Shown here: one piece after another, positions 8,304 to 16,720 of the stretch
Layout of the letters: the number at the start of each line of letters is the position of its first letter
Position numbering within the stretch: the first letter of the stretch is position 1
Source: Candidatus Bipolaricaulota bacterium
GTDB lineage: Bacteria; Bipolaricaulota; Bipolaricaulia; Bipolaricaulales; Bipolaricaulaceae
Assembly: GCA_014360985.1 (NCBI GenBank)
Contig: JACIWK010000010.1
Location: 21,385 to 85,384 of the forward strand
Direction: 5' to 3'
Length of the DNA stretch: 64,000 bases
Position numbers and translations under genes: made by a program
The notes under the pieces: generated by a model
The model's input: only the letters and a program-made list of their open reading frames with translations
The model's database searches: none
Told to the model about the DNA's origin: nothing

Positions 8304-9065
8304 ATGGAACTCTCTCGGATGAGTTGGGTGGAAGCGCGGGAGGCACTGGGCAGGGGAGGGGTCGCCCTCCTGCCGGTGGGGTCGACCGAACAGCATGGTC
8401 CCCACCTCCCGCTGGGGACGGACCACCTTACCGCCGCCGAGGTGGCGCGGCGCGCGAGCACCCACGGAGGATGGGTCGTCCTCCCCACGGTGCCCGTGGG
8501 GGTATCCGAGCATCACCGCCAGTTCTGGGGAACGCTGTGGGTCGAACCCGCGATCCTCCGGGACTACATCGTGGGGATCGCCCGGTCGCTGGCAAGCCAT
8601 GGGGTACGGCGGCTCGTGTTCGTGAACGGACATGGAGGGAACGCCCCCGCCCTCGACGAGGCGGCGCGGAGCCTGCGGCGGGAAGGGATCTTCGCCTACG
8701 TCTTCTCGTGGTGGAGGGCGATCCCGGAAGTCATCGCCGAGACGATCGAGACGGGGGGGTCCCACGCGGGGGAGATGGAGACGTCGGCCGTCCTCGCGTT
8801 CGCCCCCGAGCTCGTGGACGAGGCCCGCTACGGGGAGGCGGCGGCCGGCGCGGCCCCCGAGTGGGGGAAGCGCCTCCACGGGATCGAAGTCGGGTTCGAC
8901 ACCCGTGATTTCTCCGAGAACGGCGCGACGGGGGATCCCTCCCCTGCCACCGCCGCCAAGGGCAACCGGCTCCTCGATGCCGCAGCGGAGCGCCTCGATG
9001 CGTTCTGCCGCTGGCTCGCCGCGGAGCCCGAGGAGGGGCTCCGCCCTCCCGAGCACCTCCCCTAG
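8304..9065 (+). CDS. Creatininase-family amidohydrolase
   Basis: A 253-residue cytoplasmic metal-dependent amidase. The family signature GSTEQHGPHLPLGTDH (metal-binding E and H) is near residue 25, NGHGGN near 110, and the ligand-bearing SHAGEMETS near 155. Relatives hydrolyse creatinine or act on formamide intermediates of cofactor synthesis such as mycofactocin or riboflavin-type pathways; the substrate is not clear. The frame stays open far upstream, but ATG 8304 follows AGGAGG (8294-8299) by 4 nt, so it is the real start. It is divergent from the NosD operon and converges on the next gene. Confidence 0.9.
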   Translation: MELSRMSWVEAREALGRGGVALLPVGSTEQHGPHLPLGTDHLTAAEVARRASTHGGWVVLPTVPVGVSEHHRQFWGTLWVEPAILRDYIVGIARSLASHGVRRLVFVNGHGGNAPALDEAARSLRREGIFAYVFSWWRAIPEVIAETIETGGSHAGEMETSAVLAFAPELVDEARYGEAAAGAAPEWGKRLHGIEVGFDTRDFSENGATGDPSPATAAKGNRLLDAAAERLDAFCRWLAAEPEEGLRPPEHLP

Positions 9066-9072
9066 CTCCCCT

Positions 9073-10902
9073 TCAGAACGAGAGTTTCAGCCCCACGTTG
9101 AGCCAATCCACGGGGGCCACCTTGGCGTAATTCCACTGCCCATCCGCTTTGAACTCGATCCGTCCCCCGAGGGAAACCGTGAGCTTCACCCGCACGCGCT
9201 GGAGCCCGAACAGGGACCCCTTCGCTCCGAACCAGAACTCCACGCTCGACGCAACGGCCTCTCCGCCGCACCCTGCCCCCGTGTACGCGAGGCCGAGGTA
9301 CTCGAACTCGTGAGCGTAGAACGTGACATCGGTCACGTCCTCGACAGCATCGGGGTCGAGCGCGGTGACGAGCCGTAGTTTCAGCCCCTTGACCGAGCAG
9401 GAGACCCCCCACCCGTAGATGGAGATCCCGGCAAAGCTCGACCCCCTCCAAACCAGATCTCCGTACACGGTGATGCACCCAGAGGTCCTTGGCCAGCGGG
9501 GCGTGAATGTCACGACCTTGGCGTCGCGCGCAACCGCGATCCCGACCTCGGCGGTGAGGGGGCAACAACCCAAGGAAAGCCCGCCAACTGTGAACTCGAG
9601 CGCGTCCAGCGCACGGCACTGGGAGAAGGCGAGCGCGAGATCGAGCCGAAGTCCGCAGCAGAGAGGATAGCCCTTGAGTGCGGCTGTGGCTTGGAGAAAG
9701 CCGAGGCCGGTTCCGCAATCGGAGAGGTCCACGGTGAACGTCCACGGACTCCCCGCGAGCCGGACGCGTCCGATGAAGAGGCTTCCCGTATGCAATGCTG
9801 CCTCACAGCAGGGCTCGATCCGGAGATCGTCGGGATCGGTGAGCACGATCCGTGCCACCCCATCCGGTGCTGGCGGCCCCGTCCCCACAAGGCCGCGCAC
9901 GCACACGGTCTTGTTGCTCGTGTTCCCGGGAAAGGCGTCGCCAAACCGGGCTTGGAAGAGAGGGACGTGTTCCTCGGGGATGTACACCTCCAGTCGGTTG
10001 GGAACCGTCGCCCCTCCCCCGAGGCGGAGGCGGCGGTAGCCGGCGGGCGAGGTCACACTGACCACCGGTCCCTGGACGGACACGGTCTCCCCGACATGTT
10101 CAGCGGCTCGGTACCAGGGGATGACGGGGCCGGGACAGGTCATGTCCGGCCGCAGCCCGCAACAGGAACCCACCACAAGATCGGAGGAGCTGGAAACAGC
10201 GACCTGGGGGACGGAATGGGCGGGAGGGGCCGTGTAGCGAACGTCCTTGATCGTCCCCCGCACGCAGATGATCTTCCCAACGAGGCTCTGCCAGAACTGG
10301 GGGCCGAAGGCATCCTCGAACTTGAGGACGTTTGAGGCGGAGATGTAGACCTCAAAACGTTCTGGATTCGGGGGAGGGTGCCCGAGGTACAGCTTGAGGG
10401 GACCTGACCAGTCGTATCCGACGACCGGTCCCTCGATATAGAGCGTGCGGCCGATGTTCCGCCATGCCTCGCTCCACAAGATCGCGTTCACGCACGGCCA
10501 GGGCCCGAACTTGTCCTTGTCGGAGGAGGTGTACTCCGCCGCTGCGCTCCAGTGGTGGGCACTGATGCGGAGGATTCCAGCGCTGATCGCCGTCTCCAGG
10601 TGGGCCCATGCCCGTCGGTAGCGGACCTCCTGGGAGTGGAAGTAAGCCTTCCCCCACAGATCGCACGTGCCGTGCCTCCCCGCGAGGTAGAAGCTCTGGT
10701 AACGCAGGCCATCGTAATAGAACGTGGACTCGCTCTCCACCGTGAGGCCGGCGACGGTGGCGGCGAGGGTGAGGTCGGTCCCCTGAAGCTCCAACACGGG
10801 GAGGAGCTGAAGGGTCGACCCCAGGGCTCCCGAGATCGCGAGCCGGGCCCACCCGCTCGGAACGAAGGCCAGGACGAGGACTGCTGCGACCGTCCGCCGC
10901 AC
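9073..10902 (-). CDS. Secreted cysteine-pair-rich beta protein with two inserted OB-fold repeats
   Basis: A 609-residue protein of no named family. It has a signal peptide (residues 1-19). Two copies of an OB-fold module follow: NIGRTLYIEGPVVG...GKIICVRG (about 148-220) and HVGETVSVQGPVVS...NKTVCVRG (about 268-340), the type seen beside nuclease-like secreted proteins. The remaining half is beta-rich with repeated adjacent cysteines (GSCCG, EPCCE, PLCCG, LGCCP). The C-terminus NVGLKLSF ends in Phe with alternating hydrophobics, as in outer-membrane barrels. The second half is clearly homologous to the neighbouring 11026-12252 product (CCG...VYGDLVW...IYGWGVSC...LVTALD...FEYLGL). Probably cell-envelope located; function unknown. 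Confidence 0.75.
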   Translation of the reverse strand: MRRTVAAVLVLAFVPSGWARLAISGALGSTLQLLPVLELQGTDLTLAATVAGLTVESESTFYYDGLRYQSFYLAGRHGTCDLWGKAYFHSQEVRYRRAWAHLETAISAGILRISAHHWSAAAEYTSSDKDKFGPWPCVNAILWSEAWRNIGRTLYIEGPVVGYDWSGPLKLYLGHPPPNPERFEVYISASNVLKFEDAFGPQFWQSLVGKIICVRGTIKDVRYTAPPAHSVPQVAVSSSSDLVVGSCCGLRPDMTCPGPVIPWYRAAEHVGETVSVQGPVVSVTSPAGYRRLRLGGGATVPNRLEVYIPEEHVPLFQARFGDAFPGNTSNKTVCVRGLVGTGPPAPDGVARIVLTDPDDLRIEPCCEAALHTGSLFIGRVRLAGSPWTFTVDLSDCGTGLGFLQATAALKGYPLCCGLRLDLALAFSQCRALDALEFTVGGLSLGCCPLTAEVGIAVARDAKVVTFTPRWPRTSGCITVYGDLVWRGSSFAGISIYGWGVSCSVKGLKLRLVTALDPDAVEDVTDVTFYAHEFEYLGLAYTGAGCGGEAVASSVEFWFGAKGSLFGLQRVRVKLTVSLGGRIEFKADGQWNYAKVAPVDWLNVGLKLSF

Positions 10903-10974
10903 GACGCCCCCCTGTTCTGAGGGAGTGGTCTTCTACCTAAGTTAACATAATTGTACACCTCCCCTCTCCCGCGG

Positions 10975-11008
10975 AAAAGAGCGGGCCCCGGAGACCCGGG
11001 GCCCGCTC
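10975..11008 (-). terminator. Intrinsic terminator after the cysteine-pair protein gene
   Basis: A perfect 13-bp GC stem (10979-10991 with 10996-11008, loop agac) lies 17 bases after the stop of the 11026-12252 gene. In the minus direction it is followed at once by TTTT. It separates this gene from its downstream paralogue, which therefore needs its own promoter in the AT-rich stretch at about 10938-10955. Confidence 0.85.
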
Positions 11009-11025
11009 GAACAGGAACCTTACGC

Positions 11026-12252
11026 TCAGAAGGTGAGGACCCAACCGACGGAAAGCGTGGTGGGCCCTCCTGTGGCGGTGACGCCGAAGGAGAGGGTCAG
11101 CTTGAAGTTGGCAAGGAGGGGCACCCCAAGGTTCGCGCTGATCCGCGTGAACCCGAACAAGGTCCCTGAGGGCTGGAAGTACACTGCCAGAGCGAGCGTG
11201 TACAGACCGCCGCAGCACCCAGGCCCACAGAAGCCAAGCTTCACGTACTCGAATTCCTTGTCCTGGAAGAGATCTTCGTCGTCGAGGATCTCCTCGATCT
11301 TGGCCACATCGAGGGCCGTCAACAACTCAACGTAGGCGCATGAGCTGAAGTCGCAGCGCAGTTTGTATCCGTAGATCGCAAGCCCGGTGATGGTCATCAT
11401 CACGTCGTCCCACAGCACGTTGCCGTAGACCTCGAAGCAAGCTTGACCCAGGCCGTTCCACTTGGGCTTCACGGAGAGCGTCTTCTGGGCCACGGTGTAC
11501 ATGATCGATGCTTCGATGGAAATCCCGCAACAGAGGGGAAGATCGATCGTGAACAACAGGTAGCCAAATCCAGCTTTGGTGAAGTAGACCTCGATGTCAT
11601 GGGTTATCCCGCAGCACAGCGATGCCCCTGACAGGGTCAAGGTCACGTCCGTGAACGCGAGCCCCATGCAGCAGTCAGAGAAGCGCGCCGTCAGGGTCGC
11701 CGGCGGGGCGGTTATGATGAGGGCGAGAAGGGTGTAACTCTGCGTCTGCGGGGGGCAGCAGGGCCAGCTGTAATCCTCGACGTCATCGGGATCCGTGGGA
11801 TCCAGGGTGTAGGGGTAGGCCCAATGGTTGAGTTTGAAGGCCACCCCTACACCAAACAGGTTCAACTCGGTCTTGAACCAAGCCGACTTGTAGGCGGGAG
11901 CGGTGAGGGTCACGGACTCCGTCTGCGGCGTGCAAATCGAGGGGTAGCCCACCGTCACCGCGCTTATGTCTTGAGGGTTGAAGTCGATGCCTCCCGTAAG
12001 CGACAGAGGACCAAATTCGCCGTTCACTCCGAACGCTTGGCCCGTGAGGCCGAGGGTTCCGAACGTTGATGTGCTCGTGATCTCCCATCCCGCAGCCACT
12101 TGGTAGGCCAGGGTGAGAACGCAGGTCTCCAGAGCTACCCCGGGCGGGGAAGGAAGGATGAGGAGACTGGCCTCCCAGCTCCCGCTCAGTTGGGCCACGG
12201 AGGGCACGGCTACCGCAGCGGCACACACCAGCGCGATCCCCAGTCGTCTCAT
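11026..12252 (-). CDS. Secreted cysteine-pair-rich beta protein, paralogue without OB repeats
   Basis: A 408-residue exported protein of no named family. The start is set by AAGGAGGT (12260-12267) 7 nt before the ATG at 12252, giving signal peptide MRRLGIALVCAAAVAVPSVAQ. The body is beta-rich, with adjacent cysteine pairs (WPCCPP, LCCGI, PLCCGIS, PGCCGG). It ends SVGWVLTF, a C-terminal phenylalanine pattern like that of outer-membrane barrels. It aligns with the second half of the 9073-10902 product, so the two are tandem duplicates that later diverged by gain or loss of the OB modules. An exact TGTGA-N6-TCACA palindrome lies 94-109 bases upstream. Confidence 0.78.
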   Translation of the reverse strand: MRRLGIALVCAAAVAVPSVAQLSGSWEASLLILPSPPGVALETCVLTLAYQVAAGWEITSTSTFGTLGLTGQAFGVNGEFGPLSLTGGIDFNPQDISAVTVGYPSICTPQTESVTLTAPAYKSAWFKTELNLFGVGVAFKLNHWAYPYTLDPTDPDDVEDYSWPCCPPQTQSYTLLALIITAPPATLTARFSDCCMGLAFTDVTLTLSGASLCCGITHDIEVYFTKAGFGYLLFTIDLPLCCGISIEASIMYTVAQKTLSVKPKWNGLGQACFEVYGNVLWDDVMMTITGLAIYGYKLRCDFSSCAYVELLTALDVAKIEEILDDEDLFQDKEFEYVKLGFCGPGCCGGLYTLALAVYFQPSGTLFGFTRISANLGVPLLANFKLTLSFGVTATGGPTTLSVGWVLTF

Positions 12253-12345
12253 CGGCAGGACCTCCTTCATCTCTTGCCGCTTCTCTGTATCCCGCCGCAC
12301 CGCGGACGCGGAGGGAAGGGGTCCGCGGGGAATCGGAACCTGGTG

Positions 12346-12361
12346 TGTGACGCGGATCACA
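12346..12361. promoter_or_regulatory. CRP/FNR-type operator palindrome
   Basis: The sequence is TGTGA, six bases, TCACA: an exact match to the two half-sites of the classical CRP operator. It overlaps the stop codon of the ParB-like gene and lies 94 bases upstream of the start of the cysteine-pair protein gene transcribed away from it. A second exact copy occurs at 19681-19696. Binding is inferred only. Confidence 0.6.
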
Positions 12362-13220
12362 GCCCGGGCGAGTTCCGCTTGCCTTCGGCCTTCCTCCGGT
12401 CGTCGGGGATCCCAAACCGGTGCACGTAGTCCTCCACCGCGCCCGCGAGGTCGACTTCCGGGCCGTAGGCCTCCCGCAGGTAGTGGAGGTGCTCGGACAC
12501 CCACACGTAGAGGTCGGCCTCCGTCCGTCCGGGGAAGTGAGCGAGGGCCTCTGTGCGGCGAAACACCTCCACCAGTGGTCGGTACACCCGGTCGTACCAC
12601 GACGCGACCGCCTCCTCGTAGAGGACCTCCCGCCCTTGCTCGATCCCCAGGAAGTAGCGGTGCACACTGATGTGTTCGAGAAGGATCTTGTACTTGCCGA
12701 GTTCACTGAACAGGATCTCCTGCTCCGGCCGGAGGCAGTCGAGCTTCGTCTGGGCGAGGAACGCGGCGTACTCGGCCTTGATGAGGATGTCCCGGGGGGT
12801 GTCGGTGGCGGACACGGGCACCGTGGGCACGAACTCCACGACCTCGGCCTCGATCGAGCGCGCCCCGGCACGCCGGGCAGCGGCCACGCGATGGTGCCCG
12901 TCCTCGACAAAGTACGCGTCCCCGATCTTGTACAGCCTGACTGGAGGGAGGAGCTCCCCTCGCTCCCACGCCTCCTCGATTTGGCGCAGGCGGGGGGACC
13001 GCCCCTGCCGGGGGAGGAACGCGCGATCGAAGTCCTGGTAGCGGTTCACGCTCCCCACGATCTTGCCGATCTCCACCTCCTGAAGGCCCGGGTAGCGCCA
13101 GGCCTTGATCCCCACTTGCCGCTTGACCCAATCGAACGGGAGAAGGAGGGCCGGCTCGCGGCGGGCGTGGGAGAGGATCCCTTGCACGAGGCGCCACCAC
13201 GGGGCCTTGGGGTCAGGCAT
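12357..13220 (-). CDS. ParB/Srx-fold protein, DUF4032-like
   Basis: A 287-residue cytoplasmic protein. Residues about 35-125 contain a ParB-like nuclease fold: EVEIGKIVGSVNRYQDFDRAFL, then the signature DAYFVEDGHHRVAAARRAGA. The rest is a helical region seen in DUF4032-type proteins. The ATG at 13220 overlaps the end of the metallophosphoesterase gene by 8 bases (ATGCCTGA), so the two are coupled. There is no partner ParA, so a chromosome-partition role is not supported; a nucleotide-dependent or phospho-transfer role, as known for some ParB/Srx folds, is possible. Confidence 0.7.
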   Translation of the reverse strand: MPDPKAPWWRLVQGILSHARREPALLLPFDWVKRQVGIKAWRYPGLQEVEIGKIVGSVNRYQDFDRAFLPRQGRSPRLRQIEEAWERGELLPPVRLYKIGDAYFVEDGHHRVAAARRAGARSIEAEVVEFVPTVPVSATDTPRDILIKAEYAAFLAQTKLDCLRPEQEILFSELGKYKILLEHISVHRYFLGIEQGREVLYEEAVASWYDRVYRPLVEVFRRTEALAHFPGRTEADLYVWVSEHLHYLREAYGPEVDLAGAVEDYVHRFGIPDDRRKAEGKRNSPGL

Positions 13221-13839
13221 GGGGCACCTCGAGCACGGCGTGGCCCCGCACGTGGATGACCTCGGTCGCCTCAAACCGCGTCCGGGGCGACAGGCCGGGC
13301 CGGGGAGGGGAATGGCCGTGGATGAGGAACCGGGGCTTGTAACGCACGAGAAACGGCAGGAACGCCGCGAACCCCTGGTGGGCGGGATCGGTGTGGTCGT
13401 GGATCCCCCGCGGGGGTGCATGGGTGAGGAGGATGTCGAGCCCCCGCCCATGGCGCCGGGCTCGCCAAAGCTTTCGGGTCAGCTTCCGTACCCGGCGACG
13501 CATCTGGGCCTCCGTGTACTGGTGCCCCCCGCCTGGGGCGTAGCGGGGGCTCCCCCCGAGCCCGGCGATGAGGAGCCCTCCCACCTCGATGACGCGGTCC
13601 TCCACGCTTATCCCCCCCTGCGGGGCGGCGATGGTCTCCCTCTCTCCCTCCAGGGGCCGATCGTGGTTTCCGTGGACGTAGAGGAGGGGGACATCGAACG
13701 CGTCCACGAGGTACCCCAGGTAGTCGTAGGGGAGATCCCCGCACGAGACGATCAGGTTCACCTTCCCAAACCCCTCCCCCGGGGGGCCCCGCTCGAGGGC
13801 CGGGCTCACCTCGTCGCCAACCGCCAGAACCCGAGGCAC
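13213..13839 (-). CDS. Calcineurin-like metallophosphoesterase
   Basis: A 208-residue cytoplasmic phosphoesterase. Motifs present are CGDLPYDY (GD), VHGNHD (GNHD), LLTHAPPRG and IHGHSPP (GH.H-like). The first motif, normally DxH, reads GDEVSP, so one metal ligand is replaced, as in a subgroup of these enzymes. The gene starts 2 bases after the AOR stop and is coupled to the downstream ParB-like gene, suggesting that these two small genes are translated from the AOR transcript. Confidence 0.82.
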   Translation of the reverse strand: MPRVLAVGDEVSPALERGPPGEGFGKVNLIVSCGDLPYDYLGYLVDAFDVPLLYVHGNHDRPLEGERETIAAPQGGISVEDRVIEVGGLLIAGLGGSPRYAPGGGHQYTEAQMRRRVRKLTRKLWRARRHGRGLDILLTHAPPRGIHDHTDPAHQGFAAFLPFLVRYKPRFLIHGHSPPRPGLSPRTRFEATEVIHVRGHAVLEVPHA

Positions 13840-13841
13840 CC

Positions 13842-15668
13842 CTAGATCAGGTCCTCTAGCCCGAGGTCGCGCAGCCGCTCGGGGAGGACCCCTCCCTGTC
13901 CCCAGCCACGCGCCCGCCGGTAGGCTTCGGCCTCCGCCTGGAAAGCGTCGGGCGGGATCGGCCGGTCCGCCGATGCCCCACGCGGCAGCGGCTGGTGGAA
14001 CCGCGACGGGAGTCGGTCCGCGTCCTGCCCGATCCCGGCGCGGGACGCGTACAGCCGCAGCAGGGCGAAGTTCCGCTCCCCAATGGCCAGCATCTCCTTC
14101 GGCCCCAGCTCAACCCCCGTCGCGTGGCCGACGAGCTCCCGGATGAGGGGGAAGTTGTACTTCGCTCCGACCTCCCGCGTCACAAACGAGCACAGGACGA
14201 GGGAGTTCACGAACGAGCGCAGGTTCTCGTAGGTCACCACCGCCTTCGCCTTTCCCCAGAGGGCGAAGCGGTCCATCCGCTGTGTGATCCTCAGCTCTGG
14301 GGTTGGGGAATCTAAATCGAGCATCGTGTCGTGCATCCCTTCCATGTGGTTTGCCCCGCGCGGGCTCAAGGCGTAGGAGAGACCGAGGGCCACCTTGCCC
14401 CGCGGCTCGTGCATCGGTACCTCGACCCCTTTCACCGTCATCGCGAACTTGGCCCCCACCTTCTCCGCCCACCGAGCGAGGCCCGCGGCGACCTCGTCCC
14501 CGAGCCCCTCCCGGCGGGCGATCCGCTCTACCCAGCTCACGATCTCCCCGCCGTCCCCCCACGGAATGCGCTCCGCGACGAGCCCCTTCTCGGAGGCCTC
14601 CATGAGGGCAGCGATGGCGACCCCGACCGAGATCGTATCCATGCCGTACGCGTTGCAGAGCTGGTTTGCGAGCGCCACCGCCCGGAGATCGGGGCACAGG
14701 CAGAGGGACCCGAGGGCAGCCAGGGTTTCGTACTCCGGGCCGCCGTACACCGGGTCGACCGGCCGGCCGGCGAACGAGGTCTCCACGACGCGCTTGCAGC
14801 GCACCGGGCATCCGGCGCAGGTGTCCCGTCCGACGAGGATCGTCTGGGCCATCCTCTCCCCGCCGATCTCGGAAGCGCGATCGAACACGCCCTCCTGGAA
14901 GTTCTTCGTGGGGAGGATCCCCATCTCGGAGAGCCACGTCAGCCCACGGGCCGTGCCGTACTCGCCGAACCGCCTCGTCCCCTCGTCCATGAGCTCGCGG
15001 GCGAACGCAGCTCGGCCCCGGGCGAACCCGTCCGGGTCGGCGAGCGGCTTCTCCTGATCGCCCTTGACGGCGACTGCTTTCAAGCGCTTCGCGCCCATCA
15101 CCGCCCCCAGCCCCGGCCGTCCCGCGGCCCGATTGACGTCGTGGATGATGCACGCTTGGGACACGAGCTTCTCCCCGGCCGGGCCGATCGCCGCCACGCG
15201 CACCCCAGGGTGGCGCTCCTTCAGGATCGCGTCCACCTCCCCGGTCATCTTCCCCCACAGATCGCCCGCCTCCCGGAGCTCGGCGTGGCCCCCGACCAGA
15301 AGGAGGTACACCGGTTCGTTGGCCTGTCCGCGGACGATGATCCCATCGTACCCAGACCGCCCGAGCTCGTGGCCGAGGTACCCCCCCACATAGGAATCCG
15401 CGATGGAACGCGTCTTGGGGGACACGGCCATCACCACGTGCCGGCCCGCCCCCGCGAGCCCCGTCCCCTGCAGAGGGCCCGTGGCCCAGACGAGGGCATT
15501 GTCCGGCGAGAAGGCGTCGGTACCTGGGGGAACGAGATCGAGGAGCAACCGCGCCGCGATCCCCCTCCCCCCGAGGTGGAGCTCGTACCATCGGGACGGG
15601 ATCTCCCGCTCTGCGACCCGCTCCGCCCCCAGATCGACCTCCAGATAGCGTCCGTACACTCCGTTCAC
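13842..15668 (-). CDS. aor: Tungsten-containing aldehyde:ferredoxin oxidoreductase
   Basis: A 608-residue member of the AOR family, cytoplasmic enzymes that oxidise aldehydes to acids and reduce ferredoxin, using a bis-pyranopterin tungsten cofactor and one [4Fe-4S] cluster. It starts [14 protein letters not shown] and shows the pterin-binding block GGRGIAARLLLDLVPPGTD. The cluster cysteines are CAGCPVRC in the middle plus one later Cys (LCNAYGMDTIS). Start is GTG within a GTGA overlap with rmuC. Reduced ferredoxin would feed the Mbh hydrogenase encoded 17 kb away. The substrate class (AOR, FOR or GOR) cannot be assigned by eye. Confidence 0.92.
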   Translation of the reverse strand: MNGVYGRYLEVDLGAERVAEREIPSRWYELHLGGRGIAARLLLDLVPPGTDAFSPDNALVWATGPLQGTGLAGAGRHVVMAVSPKTRSIADSYVGGYLGHELGRSGYDGIIVRGQANEPVYLLLVGGHAELREAGDLWGKMTGEVDAILKERHPGVRVAAIGPAGEKLVSQACIIHDVNRAAGRPGLGAVMGAKRLKAVAVKGDQEKPLADPDGFARGRAAFARELMDEGTRRFGEYGTARGLTWLSEMGILPTKNFQEGVFDRASEIGGERMAQTILVGRDTCAGCPVRCKRVVETSFAGRPVDPVYGGPEYETLAALGSLCLCPDLRAVALANQLCNAYGMDTISVGVAIAALMEASEKGLVAERIPWGDGGEIVSWVERIARREGLGDEVAAGLARWAEKVGAKFAMTVKGVEVPMHEPRGKVALGLSYALSPRGANHMEGMHDTMLDLDSPTPELRITQRMDRFALWGKAKAVVTYENLRSFVNSLVLCSFVTREVGAKYNFPLIRELVGHATGVELGPKEMLAIGERNFALLRLYASRAGIGQDADRLPSRFHQPLPRGASADRPIPPDAFQAEAEAYRRARGWGQGGVLPERLRDLGLEDLI

Positions 15669-16720
15669 TTGTCCTCCTTATCCTGGGCCAGACGGCTCAG
15701 CCGCCGCTGTGCGTCGCCAACGAGTCGTTCGATCTCCTCGTGCTTGCCCCGGGCGTTGCGGAGGTGGCTCCCGAGCGTTCCCACCTCCCGCTCCACCTCC
15801 CCCAGGAGGTCCTCCACCGCGCGCAGCTCACCGAATACCTTCTGCACGTTCCGCGCCAAGGCCAGCCCCCGCAGCCCCATCGCCACGGACCGCAGATAGG
15901 AGTAGAACGAGTTCGGGGAGCAGGGAACGACCCGCTTCCCCATCGCATAGGCGAGGAAGTCGAGGTCCCCCTCTGGGGTGAGGAGCTCGTGGTACACCCC
16001 CTCCGCGGGGATGTACATCAGGGCGAAATCGGCCGTTCCCTCCTCGGGCCGGATGTACTTCTGGCTGATCCCGTCCACGTGTTTCTGGGCGTCCCGCACG
16101 AGGGACCGCTTGTGCTTCTTCCGTTCCTCGTCCGTGGCCGCGGACAGGATCCGCTCGAACCCGGATAGGGGGAACTTGGCGTCCACGGGGACGATGGTCC
16201 CCTCGAGGAAGATCGCCGCGTCCACCGTCTCCCCGGAAGAGAACCGGTACTGCTCCCGGAACCGATCCCGGGGGAGCACGTCGGAGAGGAGGTCCCCGAG
16301 AAGCCATTCTCCAACGAGGCCGCGGCTCTTCGGGGCGCGGAGGATCTCCTGCAGGGAGGCGAGATCCTGGGCGAGCTCGGTCAGCCGGCGGCCGGTCTCG
16401 GTGAGCCCGCCCAGCCGCTCTCGGACGTCGGCCACCACCCCTTGCACGATGTTCAGTCGCTCCCCAAGGGCCCCTTCCTGTCTCTGGAGGAGCTGGGCCG
16501 TGGTTGCGAGCTGCTCCCCAACCTGTGAAGATAGCGTCCCCATCTGGGTTGCCATGAGGTGGGAGAGTTGCCCGATCTGCTCGGACAGGGCCCGCGTCGC
16601 CTCCGTGAGGAGGGACAGGTCCTGGGCCGCGTCCTGCCCCGCCCTCCGGCGGAGGAGGGCCCAAGCGAGGGAAACCACGGCCAACGCGAGGAGCCCCAGC
16701 GCGATCCAAACCCCGCTCAT
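15665..16720 (-). CDS. rmuC: DNA recombination protein RmuC
   Basis: A 351-residue RmuC, an inner-membrane-anchored protein that limits DNA inversions and carries a restriction-endonuclease-like core. Residues 4-22 are a membrane helix, 30-130 a coiled coil, and 135-300 the core with [32 protein letters not shown] and the [14 protein letters not shown] region. The frame is open further upstream, but the ATG at 16720 lies in an ATGA overlap with the uvrA stop and gives a normal N-terminus. It sits between uvrA and aor on one transcript, consistent with a DNA-maintenance pair. Confidence 0.92.
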   Translation of the reverse strand: MSGVWIALGLLALAVVSLAWALLRRRAGQDAAQDLSLLTEATRALSEQIGQLSHLMATQMGTLSSQVGEQLATTAQLLQRQEGALGERLNIVQGVVADVRERLGGLTETGRRLTELAQDLASLQEILRAPKSRGLVGEWLLGDLLSDVLPRDRFREQYRFSSGETVDAAIFLEGTIVPVDAKFPLSGFERILSAATDEERKKHKRSLVRDAQKHVDGISQKYIRPEEGTADFALMYIPAEGVYHELLTPEGDLDFLAYAMGKRVVPCSPNSFYSYLRSVAMGLRGLALARNVQKVFGELRAVEDLLGEVEREVGTLGSHLRNARGKHEEIERLVGDAQRRLSRLAQDKEDK

